From Deltaproteobacteria bacterium (GTDB lineage: Bacteria > Myxococcota_A > UBA9160 > UBA6930), in assembly GCA_029261815.1 (NCBI GenBank), contig JAJDAQ010000026.1, positions 25,743 to 89,742 of the forward strand: a stretch of DNA of 64,000 nt, written 5' to 3'. Made by a program: the position numbers and the translations under genes. The notes beneath the pieces were generated by a model, which ran no database searches, was not told the origin of the DNA, and saw only the letters and a list, made by a program, of their open reading frames with translations. Shown in pieces: positions 48,960 to 57,201 of this stretch. Every line of letters begins with the position of its first letter. Position 1 is the first letter of the stretch.

Positions 48960-49131
48960 GGCCCCAAAATACCCGATCGACCGGCGTCGGCCGGCCTGGC
49001 TGCCGGAGAGTGCCGGGAACTGCCGGGCCGATCGATTTTCGTGTAAGAAGGGAATGCGGTCATTCGTAGGAACAACCAGGATGCAGCGAATCTGGCCCCT
49101 TCGAACCGCGAACGGACTTCCGTGGGTCGCA

Positions 49132-49758
49132 ATGGCGACAATCGTGCGCGAAGTGGGAGAGAACGTGGGCGAGCGCGAACGATCAGGCGGACGCCCGGCC
49201 GCGACCATCGCTGAGGGCACCCACGGCGCAGGCCTGCCCGAAACCTCGGGAGGGGGTTTCGATGAGCTTCACGCGCCGCATGCCGAGGCCATCGCGCGGC
49301 TGTGTCGCAGGATGTTGGACTCGGCCGAAGACGCGGAGGAGGCGGCGCAGGAGGTCTTCGTGAAGGCCCGCACCGGCTTCGCGTCCTACGACCCGGCAAG
49401 GCCGCTCCGAACCTGGTTGTTGCGCGTCGCTGCCCATCACTGCATCGACCGTCTGCGCCGGCGGCATTCCGAGAGGAAGCTGTTCGAGCCGTCGGAGCTG
49501 CAGGAAGAGGGGCTCCCGGACCGCGGGCCGAGTCCGCTCCGCTCCTACCTGGCGCGCGAGCGCAGTGATCTCCTGATGACGGCACTCGACGCGATGCCGG
49601 CACGGTTTCGCGCAGTCCTGGCGATGCGCTATTTCGCCGAACTCTCCTATGCCGAGATCGCAGAAGCGGCGGAAATCTCGACGGACCAGGTTGGTGTATT
49701 GCTATTTCGCGGCAAGGCGCGGCTGCGCGAGGCGCTTGGCGGAAAGGGGGAACGGTGA
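49132..49758 (+). CDS. ECF sigma factor 2
   Basis: Region 2 is HAEAIARLCRRMLDSAEDAEEAAQEVF to RTWLLRVAAHHCIDRLRRR; region 4 is AMPARFRAVLAMRYFAELSYAEIAEAAEI. From the ATG at 49132 it has 208 residues. GTG at 49165, with GGGAGAG just upstream, is a good alternative start, and upstream ATGs at 49054 and 49081 are also in frame. It is followed, with an overlap, by the zinc-finger/bactofilin-like fusion that is probably its anti-sigma factor. Divergent from the octahaem gene. Confidence 0.88.
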   Translation: MATIVREVGENVGERERSGGRPAATIAEGTHGAGLPETSGGGFDELHAPHAEAIARLCRRMLDSAEDAEEAAQEVFVKARTGFASYDPARPLRTWLLRVAAHHCIDRLRRRHSERKLFEPSELQEEGLPDRGPSPLRSYLARERSDLLMTALDAMPARFRAVLAMRYFAELSYAEIAEAAEISTDQVGVLLFRGKARLREALGGKGER

Positions 49759-51395
49759 TGAGATGTATCCCCGAGTGGCGACTCGGCGCCTATGTCGATG
49801 GCGAAGCGTCGACCGAGGACGCACGAAAGATCGAGACGCACCTGGTCGGTTGTGAGGACTGCCGGCGTTCGGTCATGGCGCTGCGCGAGGAGGCGACGGT
49901 CCTTTCGCAGGCGCTTCGAAGTCATTCCCTGGGCGCCGAGTCTGAGGGCTCCTCCGAGGCCCCTGCCCGCGGTGTATTGACCGGTCTCCCCGTTGGAATC
50001 GCCGGCGGCGTCGGGATCGCGACCGCGATTTCGATCCTTGTCGATACGCGCGTCTCGGCCGGACTCGATTGGCTTCATCCTGCTCGACTCCTGGGAGTTA
50101 GCGACATGTTCTGGAATGTGATCTTCCTGCTGCGCGACGACGCGCCTGGACTCCTGGAGTTCGCGGTCGCGCTTGCAGCGCTCGCGAGCGTGGCGGCCAT
50201 CGGCACGTTCGTCGCCGGCGCGCTCTCGCGTCGTATCACGGGTGCCGCACTGGTGATGACCTTCGGCGCAGCCCTCGTCGTTCCGGCGCTGGTTGCCTCC
50301 GACGCATCCGCCGCGCCCGAGCTGCGCCACGATGCCAAGCTCATCCACATCCGTGCCGACCAGGTCGTGGACGGCACGTTCCTGGCGAGTGGCGAATCCG
50401 TCATCATCGAGGGGCGTGTCGTCGGAGACGCGCTGATCTGGGCAAAGCAGATCGAGATCACGGGTGTCATCGAGGGCAACCTGATCGCGGGCGGCGACGA
50501 CGTCGACGTCAGCGGCGAAGTCCAGGGCACCGTGGCCATCGGGGGGGATGAAGTCCACTTCGAGGGCGTCGCTCCCGCAACGGTTTTCCTGGCGGGCGGG
50601 TCCATCACCGTCGGAAGCAAGGCCACGATCGGCCGGGATCTGTTCCTGGCGGCGGACCGGATCAAGTTCAGCGGAACGGCGATCCGGGACGCGGTAGTCG
50701 GAGGGCGTCACGTTGACTTGATCGGGCGAATCGGGCGGGACCTGACCGTTTCCGGTGAGTCGATCGATCTGACCGGGAGCGTGGGCCGCAACCTCGAAGG
50801 ACATGTCCGCTCGGAGGAGGACCTCCGTATCGATGCGGCGGCAACCATTGTTGGGACGACGACGGTCGAAACGAATCCGGAGATGGAACACTCGCGGTTT
50901 CACGAATACACCCAAGGCCACTTCTGGCTCTGGCGTGTCGTGTGGCTCGCCGGAGCGTTTGCTGTCGGCGTGTTGCTCTACATCATCGTTCCCGGCCTGT
51001 ATCGCGTCCGCGTCGAGACGGGTGGCGAGTTCGGCATGGCGCTTGGCATTGGCGTGCTCTCGGTGCCGTTGGTGCTCCTGGCCGTTGTGCTGCTCGCCGT
51101 CACCCTCGTGGGGCTCCCTCTCGCAATCCTCAGTCTCATCCTCTACGCGATCGCGTGTTATGTGGCGTTCCTGCTGCTGGCGAGCATCGTCGGTCGCCAT
51201 CTGACCCGGCCGGCTTCAGACAGTCTGCGCGACTTCGGACTCGCGCTGCTCGTTGGCCTCGTGGCCGTGACGGTGCTCGTTCAGCTGCCGTACGTCGGGG
51301 GCCCAGCGCGGTGGGTGTTGATGCTCTCGGGCATCGGGCTCCTGGTGCTCAGGGCGCGAGAGGCCTGGCAGGAACGCGGCGCGCCCGGCTACTGA
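49758..51395 (+). CDS. Zinc-finger anti-sigma / bactofilin-like / multispan membrane fusion protein
   Basis: The 545-residue protein (ATG 49758, overlapping the sigma stop; GTG 49755 also possible) has three parts. Residues 1-50 form a zinc-binding anti-sigma domain with H28-x3-C32-x2-C35. Then come three hydrophobic segments at about 75-95, 132-155 and 160-182. Residues 192-375 are right-handed beta repeats (VIIEGRVVGDALIWAKQIEITGV type) like polymer-forming bactofilins. Four or more membrane segments (393 to the end) close it. I infer that it sequesters ECF 2. The beta-helix may be the sensor or may oligomerise. The last 7 nt overlap the convergent gene. Confidence 0.75.
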   Translation: MRCIPEWRLGAYVDGEASTEDARKIETHLVGCEDCRRSVMALREEATVLSQALRSHSLGAESEGSSEAPARGVLTGLPVGIAGGVGIATAISILVDTRVSAGLDWLHPARLLGVSDMFWNVIFLLRDDAPGLLEFAVALAALASVAAIGTFVAGALSRRITGAALVMTFGAALVVPALVASDASAAPELRHDAKLIHIRADQVVDGTFLASGESVIIEGRVVGDALIWAKQIEITGVIEGNLIAGGDDVDVSGEVQGTVAIGGDEVHFEGVAPATVFLAGGSITVGSKATIGRDLFLAADRIKFSGTAIRDAVVGGRHVDLIGRIGRDLTVSGESIDLTGSVGRNLEGHVRSEEDLRIDAAATIVGTTTVETNPEMEHSRFHEYTQGHFWLWRVVWLAGAFAVGVLLYIIVPGLYRVRVETGGEFGMALGIGVLSVPLVLLAVVLLAVTLVGLPLAILSLILYAIACYVAFLLLASIVGRHLTRPASDSLRDFGLALLVGLVAVTVLVQLPYVGGPARWVLMLSGIGLLVLRAREAWQERGAPGY

Positions 51396-53047
51396 TCCGC
51401 TTCAGCGAGCGCGCGCTGGGATCCGAAATAGGCGGCCCGTGCTTCTTCGTCGGCCTGATTCGCCGAGATCAAGGGGCGGAGTCGCTTGACGGCTTCGTCG
51501 TGCAGGCCGGCTCGGTGAGCCACGACTCCGCCGCCCTTGACGGCATCGATCCAACGGGGATCGCGCGCGAGCGCGCGGTCATAGGCCGCGAGCGCCGCTT
51601 CGGTGTCGCCCTGACGTTCGCGGAGCTCGGCCAGTGCGACCCAAGGACGCTGTTGATCGCGAATCGCGAGGCTGCGTTCGAGCTGTGTCTCGGCGGCCGC
51701 GTCATCGCCTGCTCGCGCGAAGAGTTTCGCGACGGCGAGTCGGTCGTTTCCGGTGTCCATGCCGAACCAATCGAGGGTGTCGAGAGCGTGGGCGGCGGCG
51801 GTGGGCTCTTCGTTGCGGAGGTTGCGTTGCACGCCGCCAACCTGGGCCAGCGTGCTCCAGATCGCTGTGCCGACCAACAAGGCACCGGCGGCAACGAGTG
51901 CCGGCTTCTTCCAGCGGGGCCCGTCTCCTGGCGGCAGCGGGGGGGGTGGCCCATCGCGCAGCAGGACATCGGCGATCCGGCCGCTGCGTAGCTTCCAGAT
52001 TGCGCCGTCCAGGATGAAGTGGTGCAGGTTGAGGGCCGTGATCAGCAGCGCGGCGACGCCGGAGTCGTAGGAGATCCCGGCGAGTGGTGTCTTTACCGCG
52101 AGAAGCGTGGGCACGAGCATCGAGATCTGCCCGAACGCCAGCGCCTTCCACCAGTACGTGCCGTATCCGGACCAGTCGGTCGACTGACGCGCGAAGTAGG
52201 TGGTGATCCACAGGTACTGCGATGCATGCGCGAGCGCGATGTACGTGAATAACATATCTCGCGTCGCGAGATCGATGAAGGGAATGCCGGTGACGATGCC
52301 GAAGTGGCCGAGCGAGAATGGAATCGTGAACCAGATCGCCTGGATCATGATGACCAGCGCCGGCGGTATGAATTGTCGGAGCGTGAGCTGACGGCGCAGC
52401 ATCCAGAGCGCCCCGGCTGCACCCCCCACCGTAATTGCCATCGCCAGCGGAATCCCGAAGGTGGTCACCCAGCTTGGGAAGCCCAGCGCGTGGAAGGAGA
52501 AGGCGCCGAAGTCTCGACCCGGGATCGCGTAATCGGCCGGTCGCCCATAGGCGCCGTGGATGGCGATGGCGACGACCGCGAACGAGGCGGTGAAACTCGC
52601 ACGGAGGAGTCGTCGTGCGGTGCCATCGACGGTCACGCCGGCGCGTCGAAGGAACGTCATCGCAATGCCGAAATTCTGGCCGGAGTAATGCCAGGGGCTC
52701 CACGTCATGTAGACGGTGAGCATCCAGGACCCGATGGTGGGGACGTTGAGGCCCAGGAAGTAGACGCCATAGACGAGGACGGCACCCCAAACCGCGAAGA
52801 GGCGGTACCGGTGCCGGTCTTCTCGTTTCTCGTAGACCCGGATCAGCGTCGCGCCGTAGTGGGGCAGGCTGAGGGCCAGCACCAGGAACGGCGCATAGCT
52901 CGCGTGCCACTGGGTCGTAATGCCGAATGCGCCACCGGCCATCAACGAGAAGAAGACCAGGTAGAGGCCGCCGCAGCCGAACAGGCCATCGATCGCGGGC
53001 CCGAATAACCATCCCTGACGAGCGGGGTTCACTGCGCTGGCGGCCAT
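51389..53047 (-). CDS. Multispan membrane protein with C-terminal TPR domain, unknown function
   Basis: A 552-residue product. The first 390 residues hold about ten membrane segments with His-rich conserved-looking spots (LSLPHYGATLIRVYEKRE, TWSPWHYSGQNFG, LNLHHFILDGAIWKLR). A proline-rich linker (PPPPLPPGDGP) leads to one more segment and then TPRs (about 430-550: ATQLERSLAIRD-like, WVALAELRERQGDTEAAL). The His pattern suggests metal or haem binding but no known enzyme family is recognised. It lies convergent to the ECF 2 operon and divergent from ECF 3. Confidence 0.65.
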   Translation of the reverse strand: MAASAVNPARQGWLFGPAIDGLFGCGGLYLVFFSLMAGGAFGITTQWHASYAPFLVLALSLPHYGATLIRVYEKREDRHRYRLFAVWGAVLVYGVYFLGLNVPTIGSWMLTVYMTWSPWHYSGQNFGIAMTFLRRAGVTVDGTARRLLRASFTASFAVVAIAIHGAYGRPADYAIPGRDFGAFSFHALGFPSWVTTFGIPLAMAITVGGAAGALWMLRRQLTLRQFIPPALVIMIQAIWFTIPFSLGHFGIVTGIPFIDLATRDMLFTYIALAHASQYLWITTYFARQSTDWSGYGTYWWKALAFGQISMLVPTLLAVKTPLAGISYDSGVAALLITALNLHHFILDGAIWKLRSGRIADVLLRDGPPPPLPPGDGPRWKKPALVAAGALLVGTAIWSTLAQVGGVQRNLRNEEPTAAAHALDTLDWFGMDTGNDRLAVAKLFARAGDDAAAETQLERSLAIRDQQRPWVALAELRERQGDTEAALAAYDRALARDPRWIDAVKGGGVVAHRAGLHDEAVKRLRPLISANQADEEARAAYFGSQRALAEADQ

Positions 53048-53391
53048 GGGCGGGATCCTAGCAAGCGGCCCTGGGCATACGGGCTGCAGTAATCGGTGTT
53101 TGGCCTCCGGAGACGTGATTCGCCCGCCGCCTCTCGTAACGAAACCCCATCGGGGGCCGTATCTCCAGTGGGCCCGAGGGGCCTGAAGGCCCTTGGAGTA
53201 GGTGCCCGCTCAGCAGCGGAGGTGTCGCGTGCCGTCGCGATCGAGCTGCCGGTGCGTTGCGTGCGGGTGGAAATCTCGTCCCAAGAAAGGGGGAAGTCGT
53301 GTCAGCTGCAGTGAGTCTCGGCCCGGGGTGCGCTATCGGTCCCCGAGCGCGAAGGGCACCTCAACCCCTGGCGCGTGTCCAACGAGGACCC
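53048..53391. other. Intergenic region upstream of ECF 3
   Basis: About 340 nt between divergent starts. Apart from the candidate ECF promoter at 53136-53163, I see a short palindrome-like GGGCCCGAGGGGCCTGAAGG near 53178. No supported ORF or RNA gene. Confidence 0.5.
53136..53163 (+). promoter_or_regulatory. Candidate ECF-type promoter (autoregulation of ECF 3)
   Basis: GTAACG (53136-53141), 16 nt, then CGTATC (53158-53163). The layout resembles promoters of ECF sigma factors of the SigF type paired with NrsF (GTAACC-N16-CG), which fits the NrsF-like partner of this sigma gene. Motif match only. Confidence 0.35.
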
Positions 53392-53958
53392 ATGGCCGAG
53401 CCCGATACCCAGGAAGACCGCGCCGAACGCTGGCGATCGTGGATGGCGGCGGCACAGGCGGGCGATGGCGAGGCGTACAGCCGGCTGCTGACCGAACTCC
53501 TCCCGATGGTGCGTGGCGAGGTCCGTCGCCGGCTGGGAGACGACGAGGCGGTCGAGGACGTCAGCCAGGAAGTCCTGATCCGGATCCACACGGCGCGGCA
53601 CACCTACCGGGCTGAACGTCCGCTGTTGCCGTGGGTCCGCACCATCACGCGCAACGCCGTCATCGACCAGGCACGGCGACGGACCCGAGCACTCGGTCGC
53701 AGTTCGAGCGTGGAGCCGGAGACGATCCCGGTCGATCCGCCCGAGCATCCGGGTGGGGACCGCTTGTCACCGGCATTGGAACGCGCGCTCGAGTCGCTTC
53801 CGGATGCGCAACGTGAGGCGGTATGGCTCCTCAAGGTAGAAGGCCTCACGGTGAGCGAGGCCGCAGAGCGCGTCGGGATCAGTGGCGGCGCGCTGAAGTT
53901 GAGGGCACACCGCGGGTACCGCGGACTTCGTGATCTGGTCGGGAGGGAAATCCTGTGA
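53392..53958 (+). CDS. ECF sigma factor 3 (NrsF-associated)
   Basis: A 188-residue ECF sigma factor. Region 2 runs from YSRLLTELLPMVRGEVRR through AVEDVSQEVLIRIHTARHTY to LLPWVRTITRNAVIDQARR; region 4 is LPDAQREAVWLLKVEGLTVSEAAERVGISGGALKLRAHRGY. ATG 53392 is preceded by GAGGA. The frame extends upstream but the N-terminus fits family length. The next gene encodes a DUF1109/NrsF protein, the usual anti-sigma for this sigma group, after 48 nt. Confidence 0.9.
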   Translation: MAEPDTQEDRAERWRSWMAAAQAGDGEAYSRLLTELLPMVRGEVRRRLGDDEAVEDVSQEVLIRIHTARHTYRAERPLLPWVRTITRNAVIDQARRRTRALGRSSSVEPETIPVDPPEHPGGDRLSPALERALESLPDAQREAVWLLKVEGLTVSEAAERVGISGGALKLRAHRGYRGLRDLVGREIL

Positions 53959-54006
53959 GCCGGTTCGAATCCAGACGCCACGGAGCGCGTCGCGGGGAGA
54001 TGCGTG

Positions 54007-54672
54007 ATGACTGAAGAATCAGGCCAGGACCTGATCGCGGCACTCACGGAGGATCTCACGCCGACGTCTCCGATTCCGCCGCTGCGGAAGGTGGTTGCGG
54101 GCGTGTTGCTGCTCTGGCTTGCGATTGCGGTCGTCTTGCTGCTGGTGCTGGGGGTTCGTCCCGAAATCGTGCAGGCGTTGTCAACACCGTTCGCATCCGG
54201 CGGGATCTTCGCCGGGCTCTGTGCAGCAGGGCTGGGCGGACTCATCGCGGCGTTGGCCTTGTCGGTTCCCGGGCGCGAGGCGACGGTTCGGGCCGGGTTC
54301 GCGATCGCCGGCGTAGGGCTCGCCTATGCGGCCGGCGTGGGGACCTTCCTGTTCGTTCAGAGTCCGGCCATCACCTGGACCGGGAGCTTCGGCGCAGATT
54401 TCCAATGTCTCGCAGTCGCCGTGATCGTCGCGCTGGTGCCGGCGCTGGGCGTCATCGCATTCTCGGCGCGTGCGCAGGTGTTTCGGCCGATGGCACTGGT
54501 ACTGGCGGCTGCCGTCGGGACGGCCGCACTCGGCGCGGTGACGTCCCAAGCACACTGCCCAACCGAAGACGCGCGCCACTTGATGCTGGGGCACATTCTT
54601 GCGCCCGGCTTCGGTGCGTTGGTGTTGTCGCTACCGCTTCTGGTCGCGCTGCGCCGAAGCAGTCGCGCCTGA
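54007..54672 (+). CDS. NrsF-family (DUF1109) membrane anti-sigma factor
   Basis: The 221-residue product has six membrane segments after a short cytoplasmic start (LIAALTEDLTPTSPIPPLRKVV), the pattern of NrsF, the six-pass anti-sigma protein of Caulobacter SigF-type ECF factors. A Cys in AHCPTEDARHLMLGH near the last loop matches the conserved C-terminal CP motif of the family. ATG 54007 is preferred over GTG 54004. The last 42 nt overlap the 3' end of the convergent GH84 gene. Confidence 0.85.
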   Translation: MTEESGQDLIAALTEDLTPTSPIPPLRKVVAGVLLLWLAIAVVLLLVLGVRPEIVQALSTPFASGGIFAGLCAAGLGGLIAALALSVPGREATVRAGFAIAGVGLAYAAGVGTFLFVQSPAITWTGSFGADFQCLAVAVIVALVPALGVIAFSARAQVFRPMALVLAAAVGTAALGAVTSQAHCPTEDARHLMLGHILAPGFGALVLSLPLLVALRRSSRA

Positions 54673-56121
54673 GCGCGCCACACCGCCCAATCGCGGCAGG
54701 CAGGCTTCGCTGGCAAGTGCGACGACCTGGTCGGAGCGGTTGCACGCCGTAAAGAGCGCGGGTTCCGGGCCCAGCGACGCGTCGTGCTCACGGTGTGAGA
54801 CGAGCTGGGGGTAGAACACGCGGCGCGGGCCGTAGCTCACCGTCGTCGCCGGGGGATGAAGCGTCAGGCTGCCTTCGAAGACGGAGTAGGCGCTGCAGCG
54901 CTCCATCGAAGTCGCTGCGTCGTCGAAGACCGTGAGGAGCGCCTGCGCCGCGGCGTCCATGCGTCGGTTCTCTTCGTGGTGTCCCGCGACCCAGGGTGCG
55001 ATCTCAGCCGCGAGCGCTCGGTCTTCGAGCGTGTCCAGTGCGGTGGCCACCGCGCGTCGCTCGGTCAACGCTTCGTGGAGCACGGCGGCTGCCTCTTGAA
55101 TCCCGACGCCCGCTTCGATGCCGTCCTTCAGCCCCTCGATCGCGGCTGCGAGCTCTGAATCGCCCGGGTCCGGATCCTGCGGCGAGAAACGGTGCGCACT
55201 CGCGAAGAGTCGGAACGCGTCCTCGGCACCGCGACCGAGTTGTCGAACCGCATCGTGCCAACTGCGCTCGGGATCGAAACCGGAGGGATCGGACAGGTAG
55301 GCGGCGGCGCAGGCGACCGTGACCCATGAGCTATGCGCGAGCGCCATCGGATTCAGCAGGATGCCGCTGGTGTGCTCGGGCAACTGCGGGGACCGTCCCA
55401 GGTAGCGGCCAAGGTGCAGCATCCGGCGCATCGGCCCGTCGGCGACGGGCACGTTGTCCCATAACAGGAGCTTGCGCCCGAGTACGGCCGCGCGTCGCTC
55501 GGCTTCTGCGGCATGGATCGTCGGCGCCAGCGTTGAGCGCCCAGTCCACGCGACCTCGATTTCGGGCGCCAGCAACGTCCCCAGCTCGGCGAGATAGTCA
55601 GTCGCGCCGTCGCCGGTGTAGTCGTTGGGGACGAGCCATAGCGTGCAATCCGGGAACGCTCCGTGCACGGTGTGGGCCAGGGACAGATGCGCCGCGGCCA
55701 GCGTCGGAAACGCCCGCCGGTCGAGGGCATGGGCGAGTTCGCTTGGGACATCGTCGAGGGCAAGGACGAACAAGCGTGCCCCGGCGGCGTGGAAGTCACG
55801 ATATTTGGTCAACAGGGCATCGATGTCGTCCGGGTCGGACGCGCAGATGCTCAAGCCCGGCGAGACGCCGAAGCCGACGTCGACGCCATGGGCCCGACCA
55901 TGCGCGACCAGGGAGGCGAAGCCCGCGAGCGTCTCTGGGTCGTAGCGTTCCGACCATCGCGCGCGATGCAGCGGGTCGTCCTTGGGTGCAACGACATAAC
56001 GATTCATTCCGAGCGCAGCGAGGCGCTCGATCCACCATTTTCTCGTGGTGATGTCGTAGGGCGTTCCGTAGAAGCCTTCGACGACTCCGCGGTGGACGAA
56101 AGGCGAAGCGTCTGCGTTCAC
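54631..56121 (-). CDS. GH84 family beta-N-acetylglucosaminidase (O-GlcNAcase-like)
   Basis: The 496-residue enzyme opens with RGVVEGFYGTPYDITTRKWW, the GH84 signature. The catalytic Asp pair D123-D124 lies in LFVLALDDVPSEL. A helical C-terminal half follows. GH84 enzymes remove N-acetylglucosamine by substrate-assisted catalysis, acting on glycoproteins or hyaluronan; no signal peptide is seen here. GTG start at 56121 overlaps the stop of the DUF427 gene. Confidence 0.85.
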   Translation of the reverse strand: MNADASPFVHRGVVEGFYGTPYDITTRKWWIERLAALGMNRYVVAPKDDPLHRARWSERYDPETLAGFASLVAHGRAHGVDVGFGVSPGLSICASDPDDIDALLTKYRDFHAAGARLFVLALDDVPSELAHALDRRAFPTLAAAHLSLAHTVHGAFPDCTLWLVPNDYTGDGATDYLAELGTLLAPEIEVAWTGRSTLAPTIHAAEAERRAAVLGRKLLLWDNVPVADGPMRRMLHLGRYLGRSPQLPEHTSGILLNPMALAHSSWVTVACAAAYLSDPSGFDPERSWHDAVRQLGRGAEDAFRLFASAHRFSPQDPDPGDSELAAAIEGLKDGIEAGVGIQEAAAVLHEALTERRAVATALDTLEDRALAAEIAPWVAGHHEENRRMDAAAQALLTVFDDAATSMERCSAYSVFEGSLTLHPPATTVSYGPRRVFYPQLVSHREHDASLGPEPALFTACNRSDQVVALASEACLPRLGGVARSGATASAQRDQKR

Positions 56122-56492
56122 ACGACTTCTTCGAGCGTAACCCGGTCGGCGTAGAAGGCGACGTGATTGCCAATGGCGGCCACCGGATCGAACGGGTCCG
56201 GGTAGAACCAGACCGCGTTCTCGTCGGACGCGTCACCGTCGGTCAGCGAGTAGTAGGAGGCGTCGCCCTTGAAGGGACAGTGCGTCGTGTGCGGTGTGGC
56301 GGAGAGGACGGAGGGGTCGACGTCGCCGATGGGTACGTACGTGACCGGTGGATACTTCGCTTCGCGCAGCACCCGTGCGGCATCGGTTCGGGCAATCTCC
56401 CGGCCCCGCCATGTTACGCGCACCGAGACGGGCTCGGGGTCGATCTCGAGCGTGTGGTCAGGAAAGCGATCATAGATGGCCGGTCGGGTCAT
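56118..56492 (-). CDS. DUF427 domain protein
   Basis: A 124-residue protein starting at ATG 56492 (MTRPAIYDRFPDHTL). The DUF427 core is clear: VRVTWRGREIARTDAARVL, YPPVTYVPIGDVD, HCPFKGDASYYSL and WFYPDPFDPVAAIGNHVAFY. Function unknown; a small beta-tent fold is expected. It is co-translated with the GH84 gene (GTGA overlap). Confidence 0.9.
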   Translation of the reverse strand: MTRPAIYDRFPDHTLEIDPEPVSVRVTWRGREIARTDAARVLREAKYPPVTYVPIGDVDPSVLSATPHTTHCPFKGDASYYSLTDGDASDENAVWFYPDPFDPVAAIGNHVAFYADRVTLEEVV

Positions 56493-56575
56493 GGGATTCC
56501 TTCGCAGGGGCTCGCGGTCGTGGCGGCAGCGCGCCACCATTGTGCCACAACGGTCCACTCGGGCTGGGAGATCGC

Positions 56576-57061
56576 ATGAAGATCCTGAAGACCGTCGCCG
56601 CCGTGCTCCTCGGCCTCGTGGTGCTCGCCGCCGTCCTCTATCCGTTCCGGCGCGACCCGATTGCCATGCTGGCCGGACGCGAACTCAGCGGCACCGAAGT
56701 CGCGTACCCGGCGGACTGGGCGTTCACCGAGGCGCACGGGACGATCGCCGTCGAAGTGCGACCGGACGCCCCGCATTCGGTGACGACGATCTGCTTCGTG
56801 CACGAGGGGGTGCTGCACGTGCCCGCAATGAACGCGGGTGAGAAGGAATGGCCGTCGATCGTTCTGGGCGACCCGCGCGTCCGGCTGAAGATCGGCGACA
56901 GCATCTATCCCGTGCGGGCGATCCGGCTCGAGGTGGCCGACCCCGCTCCGTACCTCGCAAGCGCCGGAAAGAAGTACGCGCAAATGGCTGAACGCGCAGA
57001 CGACCCGCCGCCGGACGTCTGGTTGTTCAGGATCGAGCCGCGAACGGAGCCCGAGGGTTGA
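56576..57061 (+). CDS. Membrane-anchored protein of unknown function
   Basis: The 161-residue product has an N-terminal anchor (about residues 5-22, KTVAAVLLGLVVLAAVLYPF) and a small beta-rich domain (HGTIAVEVRPDAPHSVTTICFV, then VRLKIGDSIYPVRAIRLE). The latter resembles a split barrel of the deazaflavin-dependent nitroreductase or pyridoxamine-oxidase type, but I cannot assign a family. It diverges from DUF427 and overlaps a 47-residue small protein. Confidence 0.6.
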   Translation: MKILKTVAAVLLGLVVLAAVLYPFRRDPIAMLAGRELSGTEVAYPADWAFTEAHGTIAVEVRPDAPHSVTTICFVHEGVLHVPAMNAGEKEWPSIVLGDPRVRLKIGDSIYPVRAIRLEVADPAPYLASAGKKYAQMAERADDPPPDVWLFRIEPRTEPEG

Positions 57062-57201
57062 AGGGCACTCGTTGGCTCGTGGCGCTCGTCGGAGCGATCC
57101 TGATCCTGCTCCTCGGAGGCGCGTGCGTGAACTTCGCGAGCAGTTTCTTCCTGGATCCGATGTGGGAAGCGCCGGTCGAGGTCGAATCGATTAGCGGCTG
57201 A
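57058..57201 (+). CDS. Small single-pass membrane protein (47 residues)
   Basis: A short frame starting at TTG 57058 and overlapping the previous stop (TTGA). It encodes KGTRWLVALVGAILILLL followed by GGACVNFASSFF and an acidic tail. One hydrophobic segment after a basic start fits a small inner-membrane protein. The overlap and the shape support it, but it is short and not a known family. The last 11 nt overlap the convergent gene. Confidence 0.5.
   Translation: MKGTRWLVALVGAILILLLGGACVNFASSFFLDPMWEAPVEVESISG

Noticed and set aside
53962..53972. GGTTCGAATCC, which looks like a tRNA T-arm, between ECF 3 and the nrsF-like gene
   Set aside because: The flanking bases do not pair as a T-stem and no acceptor or anticodon stem can be drawn around it.
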